NCBI GenBank assembly: GCA_963816975.1
Contig: CAWFMD010000001.1
Span: forward strand, 62,001 to 126,000
DNA: 64,000 nucleotides
Direction of reading: 5' to 3'
Source of the DNA: DASRIA01 sp963816975
Lineage (GTDB): Bacteria; Actinomycetota; Thermoleophilia; Solirubrobacterales; JBBDJG01
Part shown: positions 44,524 to 52,400 of the stretch, piece by piece
Position numbering within the stretch: the first letter of the stretch is position 1
Layout of the letters: every line of letters begins with the position of its first letter
The notes under the pieces: model-generated
What the model was told of the DNA's origin: nothing
Databases searched by the model: none
The model's input: only the letters and a program-made list of their open reading frames with translations
Position numbers and translations under genes: made by a program

Positions 44524-46061
44524 GGCACGAACAGGCCCTGCACCGCGAACACTGAGTTGTCGAGCGTGTCGGCGTCCCCGTCCGGCCCGCCGTCGAGGAC
44601 TCGCACCTGCCCCAGCTCCCAGATCTGCCGCTTTCCGTCCTTGGCGACGCCGGGGATCACGTACAGAACGTCGGTGTTGAAGCTGCAGGTCGCGCCCTCG
44701 GCCGTCGACGCGGTGCCGGCGCACGCCGAAGTGCTGAAGCGGAACGTGAAGTCCTCCATGGTGCCGGAGTCCGCAAAGGTGGGACCTCCCGAACCGTTGA
44801 ACTTGTCGGTCATCCGCACCTCGACCTCGACCTGCAGCTCACCGGTGTAGTCCGCTCCCCCCGCCGCGTTGGCCGCGCCGCAGGTGGGGAGCGCAGCGCC
44901 GCACCGGACGTCCGTGAGCGAGAGGTTGATCGGTGCTCCGGAGTCGTCCGGCGGCCCCGGCGCGCCCGCCTTGGCGGTGATCAGGACGGAGCCGATCGAG
45001 TTCGCCGCGCCGCCCCCCGCGTCCGGCGTGCCCACGGTCAGGTTCGGTGATATCTGTGACGGCGAATGGCACGAGCCGAACGTCAGCGGCGGCCCGTGGG
45101 TGCGGTCGGGCGCGCTGCACTGCGCATACGCGGGCACGAGCGCGACGCGGATCGGCGTGGCTCCCTTCGGCCGGGGATACCCGGGGTAGGTGAGCGGCTG
45201 CCAGTCCGGGGTGCCGTTGGTCCCGAACACGGTCGTCAGCTGCGTCGGGCCGGAGCCGTTCGCGTTCATCGTCCATACGTGGCCGTTCCTGCTCATCACG
45301 ATCTTCGAGCCGTCGGGCGACCAGGCAGGGTCGTGCGCCTCTGTCAGGGCGCTGCTCAGGTCCACGTCGTTCGAGCCGTCGGGATCCATCGTGTGGACGC
45401 CCGTGGTCGCAGGAGTGGGGCCGGACCGCGAGTAGGCGATCCGGTGGCCGCTGGGCGACCAGTTCGGGTCGTCTTGGACCCCGCCGCCGCTGGTGATCGG
45501 CGTCACGTCGCTGCCGTCGGCCTTCATCCGGTAGATCTGGCTGTCGTTGACCCGGAAGAACGCGATGTACTGACCGTCCGGCGACCACGCCGGCTTGTTG
45601 TCCGTGATGCCGAACCCGTCCGTGAGCCGCGTGACGTCGCTGCCATCGGCGTCCATCACGTAGATCTTCGTTCCGACGTCACCCACGCGGTTGGTGGAGA
45701 ACGCGATCTTGGTGCCGTCCGGAGACCAGGCGGGCGAAAGGTCCGAGCCGGAGAAGTTGCTGATGTTGACCAGCCCGCTGCCGTCGGCGTTCATCACGTA
45801 GATCTCGTTGTCGGAGCCTGCGCGGACGAGCGCGATCTTCGTGCCGTCCGGAGACCATGCCGGGTCGCGCTCGTGCTGGGCGACGTCCGTGATCGCGGTC
45901 TGGCCCGCCCCGTTCAGCTCCATCACCCAGATGTCGTCGCTGGTCCCCTGCTGGGTGTAGAAGGCGATCTTGCCGTTGAGGCCGGGGAATGCGGCGTGCG
46001 CGGCAGGCGACATGGAGACGAGTACGACAGCGCCCAGCAGGCCGATCAACGGCTTCCGCAT
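44520..46061 (-). CDS. Secreted TolB-like (PD40) propeller protein with shared C-terminal domain
   Basis: A 513-residue protein. The signal peptide is PLIGLLGAVVLVSMSPAAHA. About seven PD40 repeats (units such as DPAWSPDGTKIAL and VMNADGSGLVNIS) form a beta-propeller to about residue 290. The last 215 residues form a separate domain starting TPIRVALVPAYAQC and ending VLDGGPDGDADT and AVQGLFVP, shared with three tandem proteins at 58317-62781. Function is unknown. ATG 46061 has GGAGG five bases upstream and is preferred over ATG 46073. It converges with the HAD gene with a 4-base overlap. Confidence 0.85.
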   Translation of the reverse strand: MRKPLIGLLGAVVLVSMSPAAHAAFPGLNGKIAFYTQQGTSDDIWVMELNGAGQTAITDVAQHERDPAWSPDGTKIALVRAGSDNEIYVMNADGSGLVNISNFSGSDLSPAWSPDGTKIAFSTNRVGDVGTKIYVMDADGSDVTRLTDGFGITDNKPAWSPDGQYIAFFRVNDSQIYRMKADGSDVTPITSGGGVQDDPNWSPSGHRIAYSRSGPTPATTGVHTMDPDGSNDVDLSSALTEAHDPAWSPDGSKIVMSRNGHVWTMNANGSGPTQLTTVFGTNGTPDWQPLTYPGYPRPKGATPIRVALVPAYAQCSAPDRTHGPPLTFGSCHSPSQISPNLTVGTPDAGGGAANSIGSVLITAKAGAPGPPDDSGAPINLSLTDVRCGAALPTCGAANAAGGADYTGELQVEVEVRMTDKFNGSGGPTFADSGTMEDFTFRFSTSACAGTASTAEGATCSFNTDVLYVIPGVAKDGKRQIWELGQVRVLDGGPDGDADTLDNSVFAVQGLFVP

Positions 46062-46159
46062 GTTCCCCTCCAAGGTGGCGGGCTAAGAGGTAGTCCGCCG
46101 CTTACTTTCCCACCGGCGATCCGATTGGTCAAGGCCGTCGCCCTCCATACAATGGCCTC

Positions 46160-47821
46160 ATGGCAGTCGAGCCCGAGGCGATCCGCCGCGCCCACGAGTG
46201 GCTGAAGGAGGTGTACGCGCGCCAGCCCGAGCGCGACGCGCTGTTCAGCACCATCTCGGGCGAGCCCGTGCAGCCGCTCTACACGGACGAGGACCTGGCC
46301 GGCAACGACCGCGAGCGCGATATCGGCCATCCGGGCGAGTTCCCGTTCACCCGCGGCGTGTATCCGTCGATGTACCGCGGGCGGCTGTGGACGATGCGCC
46401 AGTTCGCGGGCTTCGGCACCGCCGAGGAGACCAACGAGCGCTTCCGCTACCTGCTCGAGCACGGCCAGACGGGCCTGTCGACGGCGTTCGACATGCCCAC
46501 GCTGATGGGCCACGACTCCGACAGCGCGCGCTCGGAGGGCGAGGTCGGGCGCGAAGGCGTCGCGATCGACACGCTCGACGACATGGAGACGCTGTTCACC
46601 GGTATCCCGCTGGGCGAGGTCACGACGTCGATGACGATCAACGCTCCCGCCGCGATCCTGCTCGGCTTCTACGTGTGCGTGGCCGAGCGCCAGGGCGTGG
46701 GGCGTGACCGGCTGGGCGGCACGATCCAGACCGACATCCTGAAGGAGTACATCGCACAGAAGGAGTGGTGCTTCCCGATCGACCCGGCGATGCGGATCGT
46801 GACCGACATGGTCGAGTTCTGCGCGCGCGAGCTGCCGCGCTGGCACCCGATCTCGATCTCCGGCTACCACATCCGCGAGGCCGGCTCCACGGCGCAGCAG
46901 GAGCTGGCCTTCACGCTCGCGGACGGCTTTGCCTACGTGCAGCACGCGATCGAGCGCGGGCTCGCGGTCGACGACTTCGCGCCGCGCCTGTCGTTCTTCT
47001 TCAACGCGCACATCGACTTCTTCGAGGAGATCGCCAAGTACCGCGCCGCGCGCCGCATCTGGGCGCGCGAGCTGCGCGACACCTACGGCGCGCGCGACCC
47101 CGCGTCGTGGCGCATGCGCTTCCACAGCCAGACGGCGGGCGTGTCGCTGACCGCGCAGCAGCCGCTCAACAATCTCGTGCGGACCGCACTCGAGGCCCTG
47201 TCGGCCGTGCTCGGCGGCACGCAGTCGCTGCACACCAACTCCTACGACGAAGCACTGGCGCTCCCGACCGAGGAAGCCGTGCGCCTGGCGCTGCGCACGC
47301 AGCAGATCATCGCCCACGAGACCGGCGTGACGAGCACGATCGACCCGCTCGGCGGCAGCTGGTTCGTGGAGGCGCTGACGGACCGCATGGAGCAGGCCGC
47401 CTACGAGTACTTCGCGAAGATCGAGGAGCTGGGCGGCATGGTGGAAGCGGTCAAGCAGAACTTCCCGCAGCGTGAGATCGCGGACGCGTCCTGGCGCTAC
47501 CAGGAGGAGGTGGACGCCGGCAAGCGGCTGGTGGTGGGCGTGAACCGCTACGAGCAGGAAGATGAGCAGCCGATCGAGATCCTGCGCATCGACCCGGCGC
47601 TCGAGCGCAAGCAGATCGGGCGCCTGCAGGCGACGCGGGCCGGGCGCGATGCCGGCGAGGTCGAGCGCTCCCTGACCGCCCTCAAGGACGCGGCGGCGGC
47701 GGCGGACCGCAACCTGATGTACCCGATCATCGAGTGCGCCCGCGCGAACGTCAGCGAGGGGGAGATGATCGAGGCGCTCCAGCAGGTGTTCGGCAGCTAC
47801 ACCGAGTCCCCGGTCTTCTAG
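46160..47821 (+). CDS. icmA: Isobutyryl-CoA mutase large subunit (acyl-CoA mutase)
   Basis: A 553-residue catalytic TIM-barrel subunit that rearranges acyl-CoA with adenosylcobalamin; the B12-binding domain is absent and encoded at 54116. Specificity residues differ from methylmalonyl-CoA mutase: Phe82 (WTMRQFAGF) replaces Tyr89, and Gln200 (LKEYIAQKE) replaces Arg207 of the Propionibacterium enzyme. The Phe/Gln pair is that of isobutyryl-CoA mutase, and the size matches IcmA (about 566). SGYHIREAGSTAQQELAF and SLHTNSYDEAL are further family blocks. Role: isobutyryl-CoA to n-butyryl-CoA, e.g. in valine catabolism. Confidence 0.88.
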   Translation: MAVEPEAIRRAHEWLKEVYARQPERDALFSTISGEPVQPLYTDEDLAGNDRERDIGHPGEFPFTRGVYPSMYRGRLWTMRQFAGFGTAEETNERFRYLLEHGQTGLSTAFDMPTLMGHDSDSARSEGEVGREGVAIDTLDDMETLFTGIPLGEVTTSMTINAPAAILLGFYVCVAERQGVGRDRLGGTIQTDILKEYIAQKEWCFPIDPAMRIVTDMVEFCARELPRWHPISISGYHIREAGSTAQQELAFTLADGFAYVQHAIERGLAVDDFAPRLSFFFNAHIDFFEEIAKYRAARRIWARELRDTYGARDPASWRMRFHSQTAGVSLTAQQPLNNLVRTALEALSAVLGGTQSLHTNSYDEALALPTEEAVRLALRTQQIIAHETGVTSTIDPLGGSWFVEALTDRMEQAAYEYFAKIEELGGMVEAVKQNFPQREIADASWRYQEEVDAGKRLVVGVNRYEQEDEQPIEILRIDPALERKQIGRLQATRAGRDAGEVERSLTALKDAAAAADRNLMYPIIECARANVSEGEMIEALQQVFGSYTESPVF

Positions 47822-47881
47822 CCTCGCCGGTCGCGGCCAACTGCGCCGCTGCGCCGCCATATCTGCTTTGCTGGTCCAGGG

Positions 47882-48262
47882 ATGAAGGGGCGAGGCCCAC
47901 TACGGAATGTGTTGGCCGCGCTGCTCGGCGCGGCTGCCGTCGGCATGCTCGCGCAGGCGGCGATCGCGACGAGCGGGGATGCCGGTGTCTCCAAGACGCG
48001 CGGAGTCTCGGTGCGGGACGACTTCTTCAGCCCGAAGCGGGCCACGATCCGGGCGGGTGACCGGGTGAAGTGGACCTGGCGGGAGCAGGGCGACCACAAC
48101 GTCCGCTTCCGGAGGGTGCCTGCGGGGGCCGGTAGGAAGCCGGGCGAGCGCACGAAGTCCAGCGGCACGTTCTCACGCAGGTTCACGCGCCGCGGGACGT
48201 ACCGCTACGTCTGCACGATTCACGAGGACTTGGGCATGACCGGGTCCGTCAAGGTCGAGTAG
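47882..48262 (+). CDS. Secreted cupredoxin (plastocyanin-like)
   Basis: A 126-residue blue-copper protein. A signal peptide (LAALLGAAAVGMLAQAAIA) is followed by a cupredoxin fold from residue 40. The type 1 copper ligands are all present: His72 (GDHNVRF), Cys111, His114 and Met119 (YVCTIHEDLGM), with plastocyanin-like spacing. It would carry electrons outside the membrane. The next gene, 2 bases downstream, is a paralogue. Confidence 0.85.
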   Translation: MKGRGPLRNVLAALLGAAAVGMLAQAAIATSGDAGVSKTRGVSVRDDFFSPKRATIRAGDRVKWTWREQGDHNVRFRRVPAGAGRKPGERTKSSGTFSRRFTRRGTYRYVCTIHEDLGMTGSVKVE

Positions 48263-48264
48263 CC

Positions 48265-48669
48265 ATGATCGGCAAGAGCGCAGTCCCAGCCGCTTCGGTC
48301 GCGGCGCTCCTGATTTTCACCGGCGCGCCCGGTGCGGTCATCGGCCTGCCCGGTCGCAGCGTCACCGCGGCCCAGGACGAGGTGCCGACGACGGCCCGCG
48401 TCAAGGTCATGGACAACTACTTCGAGCCGCGCTCGACGGAGGTGCTCGACGGCGGCCAGGTGATCTGGAGGTGGCGCGCGCAGAATCGCCACAACATCCG
48501 CTTCACGAGGGTGCCCGAGGGCGTGGCCCGGAAGGGCGCCACGCTGCGGGCGAAGGGCAGGTGGAAGCGGAGGTTCCACCGGCCCGGCGTGTACCGCTAT
48601 GTGTGCAAGGTGTGGTCGGGAATGCGCGGCACCGTCACGGTGCGCCCCCCGCCCGAGCCGCCTCAGTAG
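48265..48669 (+). CDS. Secreted cupredoxin-like protein with an incomplete copper site
   Basis: A 134-residue paralogue of the preceding protein (FEPRSTEVLDGG, VIWRWRAQNRHNIRFTRVPEG). His76, Cys114 and Met120 remain, but the second His is Trp117 and the Cys-Met spacing is shorter (YVCKVWSGM). It may bind copper differently or not at all. The N-terminal hydrophobic stretch (SVAALLIFTGAPGAVIGL) is a signal peptide or anchor. Its stop overlaps the convergent dehydrogenase gene by 7 bases. Confidence 0.8.
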   Translation: MIGKSAVPAASVAALLIFTGAPGAVIGLPGRSVTAAQDEVPTTARVKVMDNYFEPRSTEVLDGGQVIWRWRAQNRHNIRFTRVPEGVARKGATLRAKGRWKRRFHRPGVYRYVCKVWSGMRGTVTVRPPPEPPQ

Positions 48670-49847
48670 CTTCGCGGCAGGCCGAGCGAGTGCTCGGCAA
48701 CGTAGTTCAGGATCATCTCGCGCGACACCGGCGCGGTGCGCACGAGCCGCACGCCCCACCACATGTCGGTCAGCCCGTACTCCAGCGCGAAGCCGTTGCC
48801 GCCGTGCGTCTGGATCGCCTGGTCAACGCACCTGATCGACGCCTCCGCGGCTGCGTACTTCGCCATGTTGCTGGCCTCGCCGGCGGGGGCGCCGGCGTCG
48901 TACAGGGCGGCCGCCTTCTGTGTCATGAGCCGCGCCAGCTCCAGCTCGATCTTGGCCTGCGCGAGCGGGTGGGAGATGCCCTGATGCGCGCCGATCGGCC
49001 CCTGCCACACGACCCGCTCGCGCGCGTAGCTGGAGGCCATCTCGAGCGCGCGCCGGCCGGCTCCACAGGCGACGGCGGCACCCATGATGCGCTCCGGGTT
49101 GAGCCCGTCGAACGCCGCCTTCAACCCGTCGGTCTCGGAGCCCACGAGCCGGTCCGCGGACACCTCCACGTCGTCGAAGAACAGGGTCCACTGCTTGTCG
49201 GGCGCGTTCAGCGCCGTGGGGATGTGCTGCCTGGTGAGGCCCGGGGCGTCCGAGTCCACGATGAAGAGCAGCGGCAGGCCCAGGTTGCCGTCGTCGTCGC
49301 GGGCACGAGTCACGACCAGGATCGCGTCGGAGTCCTCGACGCCCGAGATGTAGGTCTTCTCACCGCGAATCCGGTAGCCGCCGTCGGAGCGGCGCGCCGA
49401 CGTGGACAGGTTGTGCGAGTTGGAGCCGGCGCCCGGCTCGGTGATCGCGAACGCGATCTTCGTCGTGCCCGCCGCGATCCCCCGCAGCCACCTGTCCTTC
49501 TGGTCCCGGGTGCCGTGGCGCACCAGGATGCTGCCGACGATCGCCGGGGACACCACGATCAGGATCAGCGAGCAGCCGCTCGCGGTGATCTCTTCGCCGA
49601 CCGCCGCCAGCGCCGCCATCCCGAGTCCCCCGCCCCCGTACTCCGCGGGCAGGTTCACGCTCAGGTAACCGCGGCTCGCGAGTGCGTCCCACAGCTCGGT
49701 GGGCGGCTCTCCCGCGGCAGTCTTGCGCCGTGAGTACTCGGGCCCGAAGTCGGCGCAGATCCTGCCCACCGTCTCGCGCAGCATGCGCTCCTCGTCGGTG
49801 GGAACGATCGCAAGCGTGGGGTTCGTGGTCTGGTCGGTGGCGGCCAT
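48663..49847 (-). CDS. Acyl-CoA dehydrogenase
   Basis: A 394-residue flavoenzyme: VNLPAEYGGGGLGMAALA, IAFAITEPGAGSNSHNLS, GEKTYISGVEDSD and IQTHGGNGFALEYGL are typical. The C-terminus APVSREMILNYVAEHSLG differs from the more usual IxEGTxEIQ, so the catalytic base sits elsewhere, as in some actinobacterial FadE proteins. The substrate is unknown. It is located 16 bases from the FetB gene (upstream in this orientation is the window's right), but ATG 49847 has its own leader. Confidence 0.9.
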   Translation of the reverse strand: MAATDQTTNPTLAIVPTDEERMLRETVGRICADFGPEYSRRKTAAGEPPTELWDALASRGYLSVNLPAEYGGGGLGMAALAAVGEEITASGCSLILIVVSPAIVGSILVRHGTRDQKDRWLRGIAAGTTKIAFAITEPGAGSNSHNLSTSARRSDGGYRIRGEKTYISGVEDSDAILVVTRARDDDGNLGLPLLFIVDSDAPGLTRQHIPTALNAPDKQWTLFFDDVEVSADRLVGSETDGLKAAFDGLNPERIMGAAVACGAGRRALEMASSYARERVVWQGPIGAHQGISHPLAQAKIELELARLMTQKAAALYDAGAPAGEASNMAKYAAAEASIRCVDQAIQTHGGNGFALEYGLTDMWWGVRLVRTAPVSREMILNYVAEHSLGLPRSY

Positions 49848-49862
49848 TGGTCCCCAATCATC

Positions 49863-50639
49863 TCAGGGGCTGGGGGGGTCGCGCAGCTGGTGCGCGGGCG
49901 TGAAGAAGCTCCGATAGGCCAGCGACGTCGCCACGACGGCGGCCACGGAGACGCTGCCGAGCAGCGCGTACAGCAACACGAGCTGGAGACGGACGGCGTC
50001 GATCGGGTCTGCTCCGGCCAGCAGCATCCCGACCATCGTGCCGGGAAAGAAGATCAGGCCCGTCGTCTTCGTGGAGTCCACCAAAGGGATCATCCCCGAA
50101 CGCAGGCTGCGCCGGACGACCGGCAGGGCCGCCTGGGTCGAGGTTGCCCCCAGCGCCAGCGTGGCCTCGATCCGCGCCGCTCCGGCGGTCATCTCGTCGC
50201 CGAGCCGGTTGAGCGAGACCGCGGCCGCCGTCATGGAGTTGCCGATCACCATGCCTCCGACGGGCACGAGGAAGCGCGGCTCGGGCTCGAACACGCCGAG
50301 CGCCACGACCAGCATGAGGGTGGTCGTGCCGGCCAGCGCCAGCGCGACCAGCAGCGGGCCGAACGAGTGTGGGACCTTGCGCGCGCGGTTGCGTGCCGTC
50401 AGCGCCCCGAACAGCACCATCGCGGCGAGCAGTGCGATCACGAAGACCAGCCGGTCCTCGTTGAAGATGAAGTTGATCACCAGGCCGACGGCGCTGAGCT
50501 GGATGAAGGAGCGCGCCACGGCCACGGCGATGTCGCGCTCGACGTCGACGCGCTCCCACACGGAGACGGCGATCGCGAGAGCGACCAGCGCGAGGGTGGC
50601 GGCGACGTCGACGAGGCTCACGTCGATCGACGGCGTCAT
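49863..50639 (-). CDS. fetB: FetB-type ABC exporter permease
   Basis: A 258-residue membrane protein of the UPF0014 family with about seven helices. Diagnostic blocks are GLVINFIFNEDRLVFVIALL, VPVGGMVIGNSMTAAAVSLN, RIEATLALGAT and STKTTGLIFFPGTMVGMLL. In E. coli FetAB exports iron and confers peroxide resistance. The start overlaps the fetA stop as ATGA. Confidence 0.9.
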   Translation of the reverse strand: MTPSIDVSLVDVAATLALVALAIAVSVWERVDVERDIAVAVARSFIQLSAVGLVINFIFNEDRLVFVIALLAAMVLFGALTARNRARKVPHSFGPLLVALALAGTTTLMLVVALGVFEPEPRFLVPVGGMVIGNSMTAAAVSLNRLGDEMTAGAARIEATLALGATSTQAALPVVRRSLRSGMIPLVDSTKTTGLIFFPGTMVGMLLAGADPIDAVRLQLVLLYALLGSVSVAAVVATSLAYRSFFTPAHQLRDPPSP

Positions 50640-51283
50640 GCGCGGGTCCCGTGCGCGGAGAGCGTCACCACGCAGTCGGCCATCCGCGCTGCCTGATCGG
50701 GGTCGTGGGTGACCAGCACCCACGAGACGCCGAGTCGCTCCCGCAGCTCGAGCAGCGTCCGCTCGACCGAGTCGCGGGCTGCCTCGTCGAGCGCGGACGT
50801 CGGCTCGTCGAGCAGCAGCAGCGCCGGCTCGAGCGCCAGGGCCCGTGCGAGCATCACGCGCTGCTGCTCGCCCACGGACAGCCGCGCGGCGTCGCGCTGC
50901 GCGAATGACGCGTCGAGCCCGGCCAGGTCGAGCAGGCGGCCGCTGTCGGCCTGCTTGCCGGCCAGTCGCGCCGCGTACGAGATGTTGTCGGCCACGGTGC
51001 CGTCGAGCAGTGCCGGCAGCTGCGGCACGAGGCACACCTCGCGGCGCAGGCTCAGCACGTCGCGGTCGCGCACGTCGCGCCCGCGGTAGCGCACGACTCC
51101 CCGATCGGGGTCGACGAGGCGGTTGAGCAGGCGCAGCAGCGTCGACTTGCCGCTTCCCGAGGGGCCCGCAACACACACGGCTCCGGCCGGCAGCCGGACG
51201 CTCAGGTCGCGCAGCACCGCCTTGCCACCGCGCGAGAGCGTGACATCGCGCAGCTCGAACAGGGGATCGAGTGGGGCTGCCAT
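50636..51283 (-). CDS. fetA: FetA-type ABC transporter ATPase
   Basis: A 215-residue ATPase. Walker A is GPSGSGKST, the Q-loop is VCLVPQLPALL, the signature is LSVGEQQRVMLARAL and Walker B is LLLLDEPTSALD; the H-loop His is in WVLVTHDPDQAAR. It energises FetB. ATG 51283 is nearly back-to-back with the divergent dehydrogenase gene, leaving a 28-base gap for any promoters. Confidence 0.9.
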   Translation of the reverse strand: MAAPLDPLFELRDVTLSRGGKAVLRDLSVRLPAGAVCVAGPSGSGKSTLLRLLNRLVDPDRGVVRYRGRDVRDRDVLSLRREVCLVPQLPALLDGTVADNISYAARLAGKQADSGRLLDLAGLDASFAQRDAARLSVGEQQRVMLARALALEPALLLLDEPTSALDEAARDSVERTLLELRERLGVSWVLVTHDPDQAARMADCVVTLSAHGTRA

Positions 51284-51311
51284 GGCGGAGGTATTAGATA
51301 GGGTCGGCGAC

Positions 51312-52376
51312 ATGGACACCATGCAGGCCGTGGTTTTCCACGGACCCCAGGACGTCCGGGTCGAGGAGGTGCCGCGCCCCGAGATCGAGGAGCCCGGGGA
51401 CGTGCTGCTGCGCGTCGACCGCGCCGCGATCTGCGGCACCGACCTGCATCCGTATCACGGCCGCTTCGAGATGGAGGAGGGGTTCGTGCTCGGTCACGAG
51501 TACCTCGGCACGATCGCCGCCAAGGGGAGCGGCGTGACGGAGTTCGAGGAAGGGGAGCGCGCCGTGGGCTCCTTCTTCGTCGCGTGCGGCAAGTGCTGGT
51601 TCTGCCGCCGCGGCCTATACATGAAGTGCATGATGATCCGGGTCTTCGGGATGGGCTTCGTGCTGGGCGACCTTCCTGGGGCCCAGGCCCAGTACGTGCG
51701 CGTGCCGGAGGCCGACCTCACCCTGCGCAAGCTGCCGGAGCCCGACGGAGCCGGATTCGACGACGAGGACATGCTCCTGGTCGGCGACATTCTCACAACG
51801 GGCTACGACGCGGTGCGCAAGACGGACTTCCGCCCGGGCGACGTGGTCGCCGTGGTCGGATGCGGCCCGGTCGGCCTGTGCACCGTGATGGCGGCGCGTG
51901 CGCTGGGAGCCGGCAAGGTGGTCGCCGTGGACATGGTGCCGGAGCGGCTGAAGCTGGCAGAGAGCATCGGCGCGATCGCCGTGAACGCCAAGGAGACCGA
52001 CGCCGACGACGTCGTGCTGGAGCTGACGTCGTGGCGCGGCGCGGACGTGGTCGTCGACGCGGTCGGCCACGAGTCGGCGCTGGCGGCCTGCTTCCCGCTC
52101 GTGCGGATGGGCGGCACGATCTCCCTCGCCGGCATGTACATGGAGGTCGAGGCGCCGATGCCGATCGGGGACATGTGGCTGAAGAACATCACCGTCACCG
52201 CGGGCGCCGCGAACATCCAGGGGCGCATGGACGAGGTGATCGAGCTGGTGCGTGACGGGCGCATCGATCCCGGCGTGATCGTCTCCCACCGGATGCCGCT
52301 TTCCAAGGCTGCGGAGGGATACGAGCTGTTCGACCAAAAAGAGGCGTTGAAGGTGGTGCTTGACCCCAGTGGCTAG
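51312..52376 (+). CDS. Zinc-dependent medium-chain alcohol dehydrogenase
   Basis: A 354-residue MDR protein. The catalytic zinc ligands lie in AAICGTDLHPYHG and LGHEYLG. The structural zinc cysteines are in CGKCWFCRRGLYMKC. The NAD-binding loop is VAVVGCGPVGLC followed by VVAVDMVPERLKLA (Asp, NAD preference). It resembles formaldehyde/threonine-dehydrogenase-type members but the substrate is not evident. ATG 51312 (or 51321) fits the N-terminus. It precedes the acyl-CoA ligase by 24 bases. Confidence 0.88.
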   Translation: MDTMQAVVFHGPQDVRVEEVPRPEIEEPGDVLLRVDRAAICGTDLHPYHGRFEMEEGFVLGHEYLGTIAAKGSGVTEFEEGERAVGSFFVACGKCWFCRRGLYMKCMMIRVFGMGFVLGDLPGAQAQYVRVPEADLTLRKLPEPDGAGFDDEDMLLVGDILTTGYDAVRKTDFRPGDVVAVVGCGPVGLCTVMAARALGAGKVVAVDMVPERLKLAESIGAIAVNAKETDADDVVLELTSWRGADVVVDAVGHESALAACFPLVRMGGTISLAGMYMEVEAPMPIGDMWLKNITVTAGAANIQGRMDEVIELVRDGRIDPGVIVSHRMPLSKAAEGYELFDQKEALKVVLDPSG

Positions 52377-52400
52377 CGGCCGCCCGCAGAAGGAGGAGAG

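Noticed and set aside
46160..47821. Methylmalonyl-CoA mutase as the primary name
   Set aside because: The substrate-specifying Tyr and Arg are replaced by Phe and Gln, the isobutyryl type.
46046..47860. 604-residue minus-strand frame over icmA
   Set aside because: Antisense shadow of the mutase gene without family motifs.
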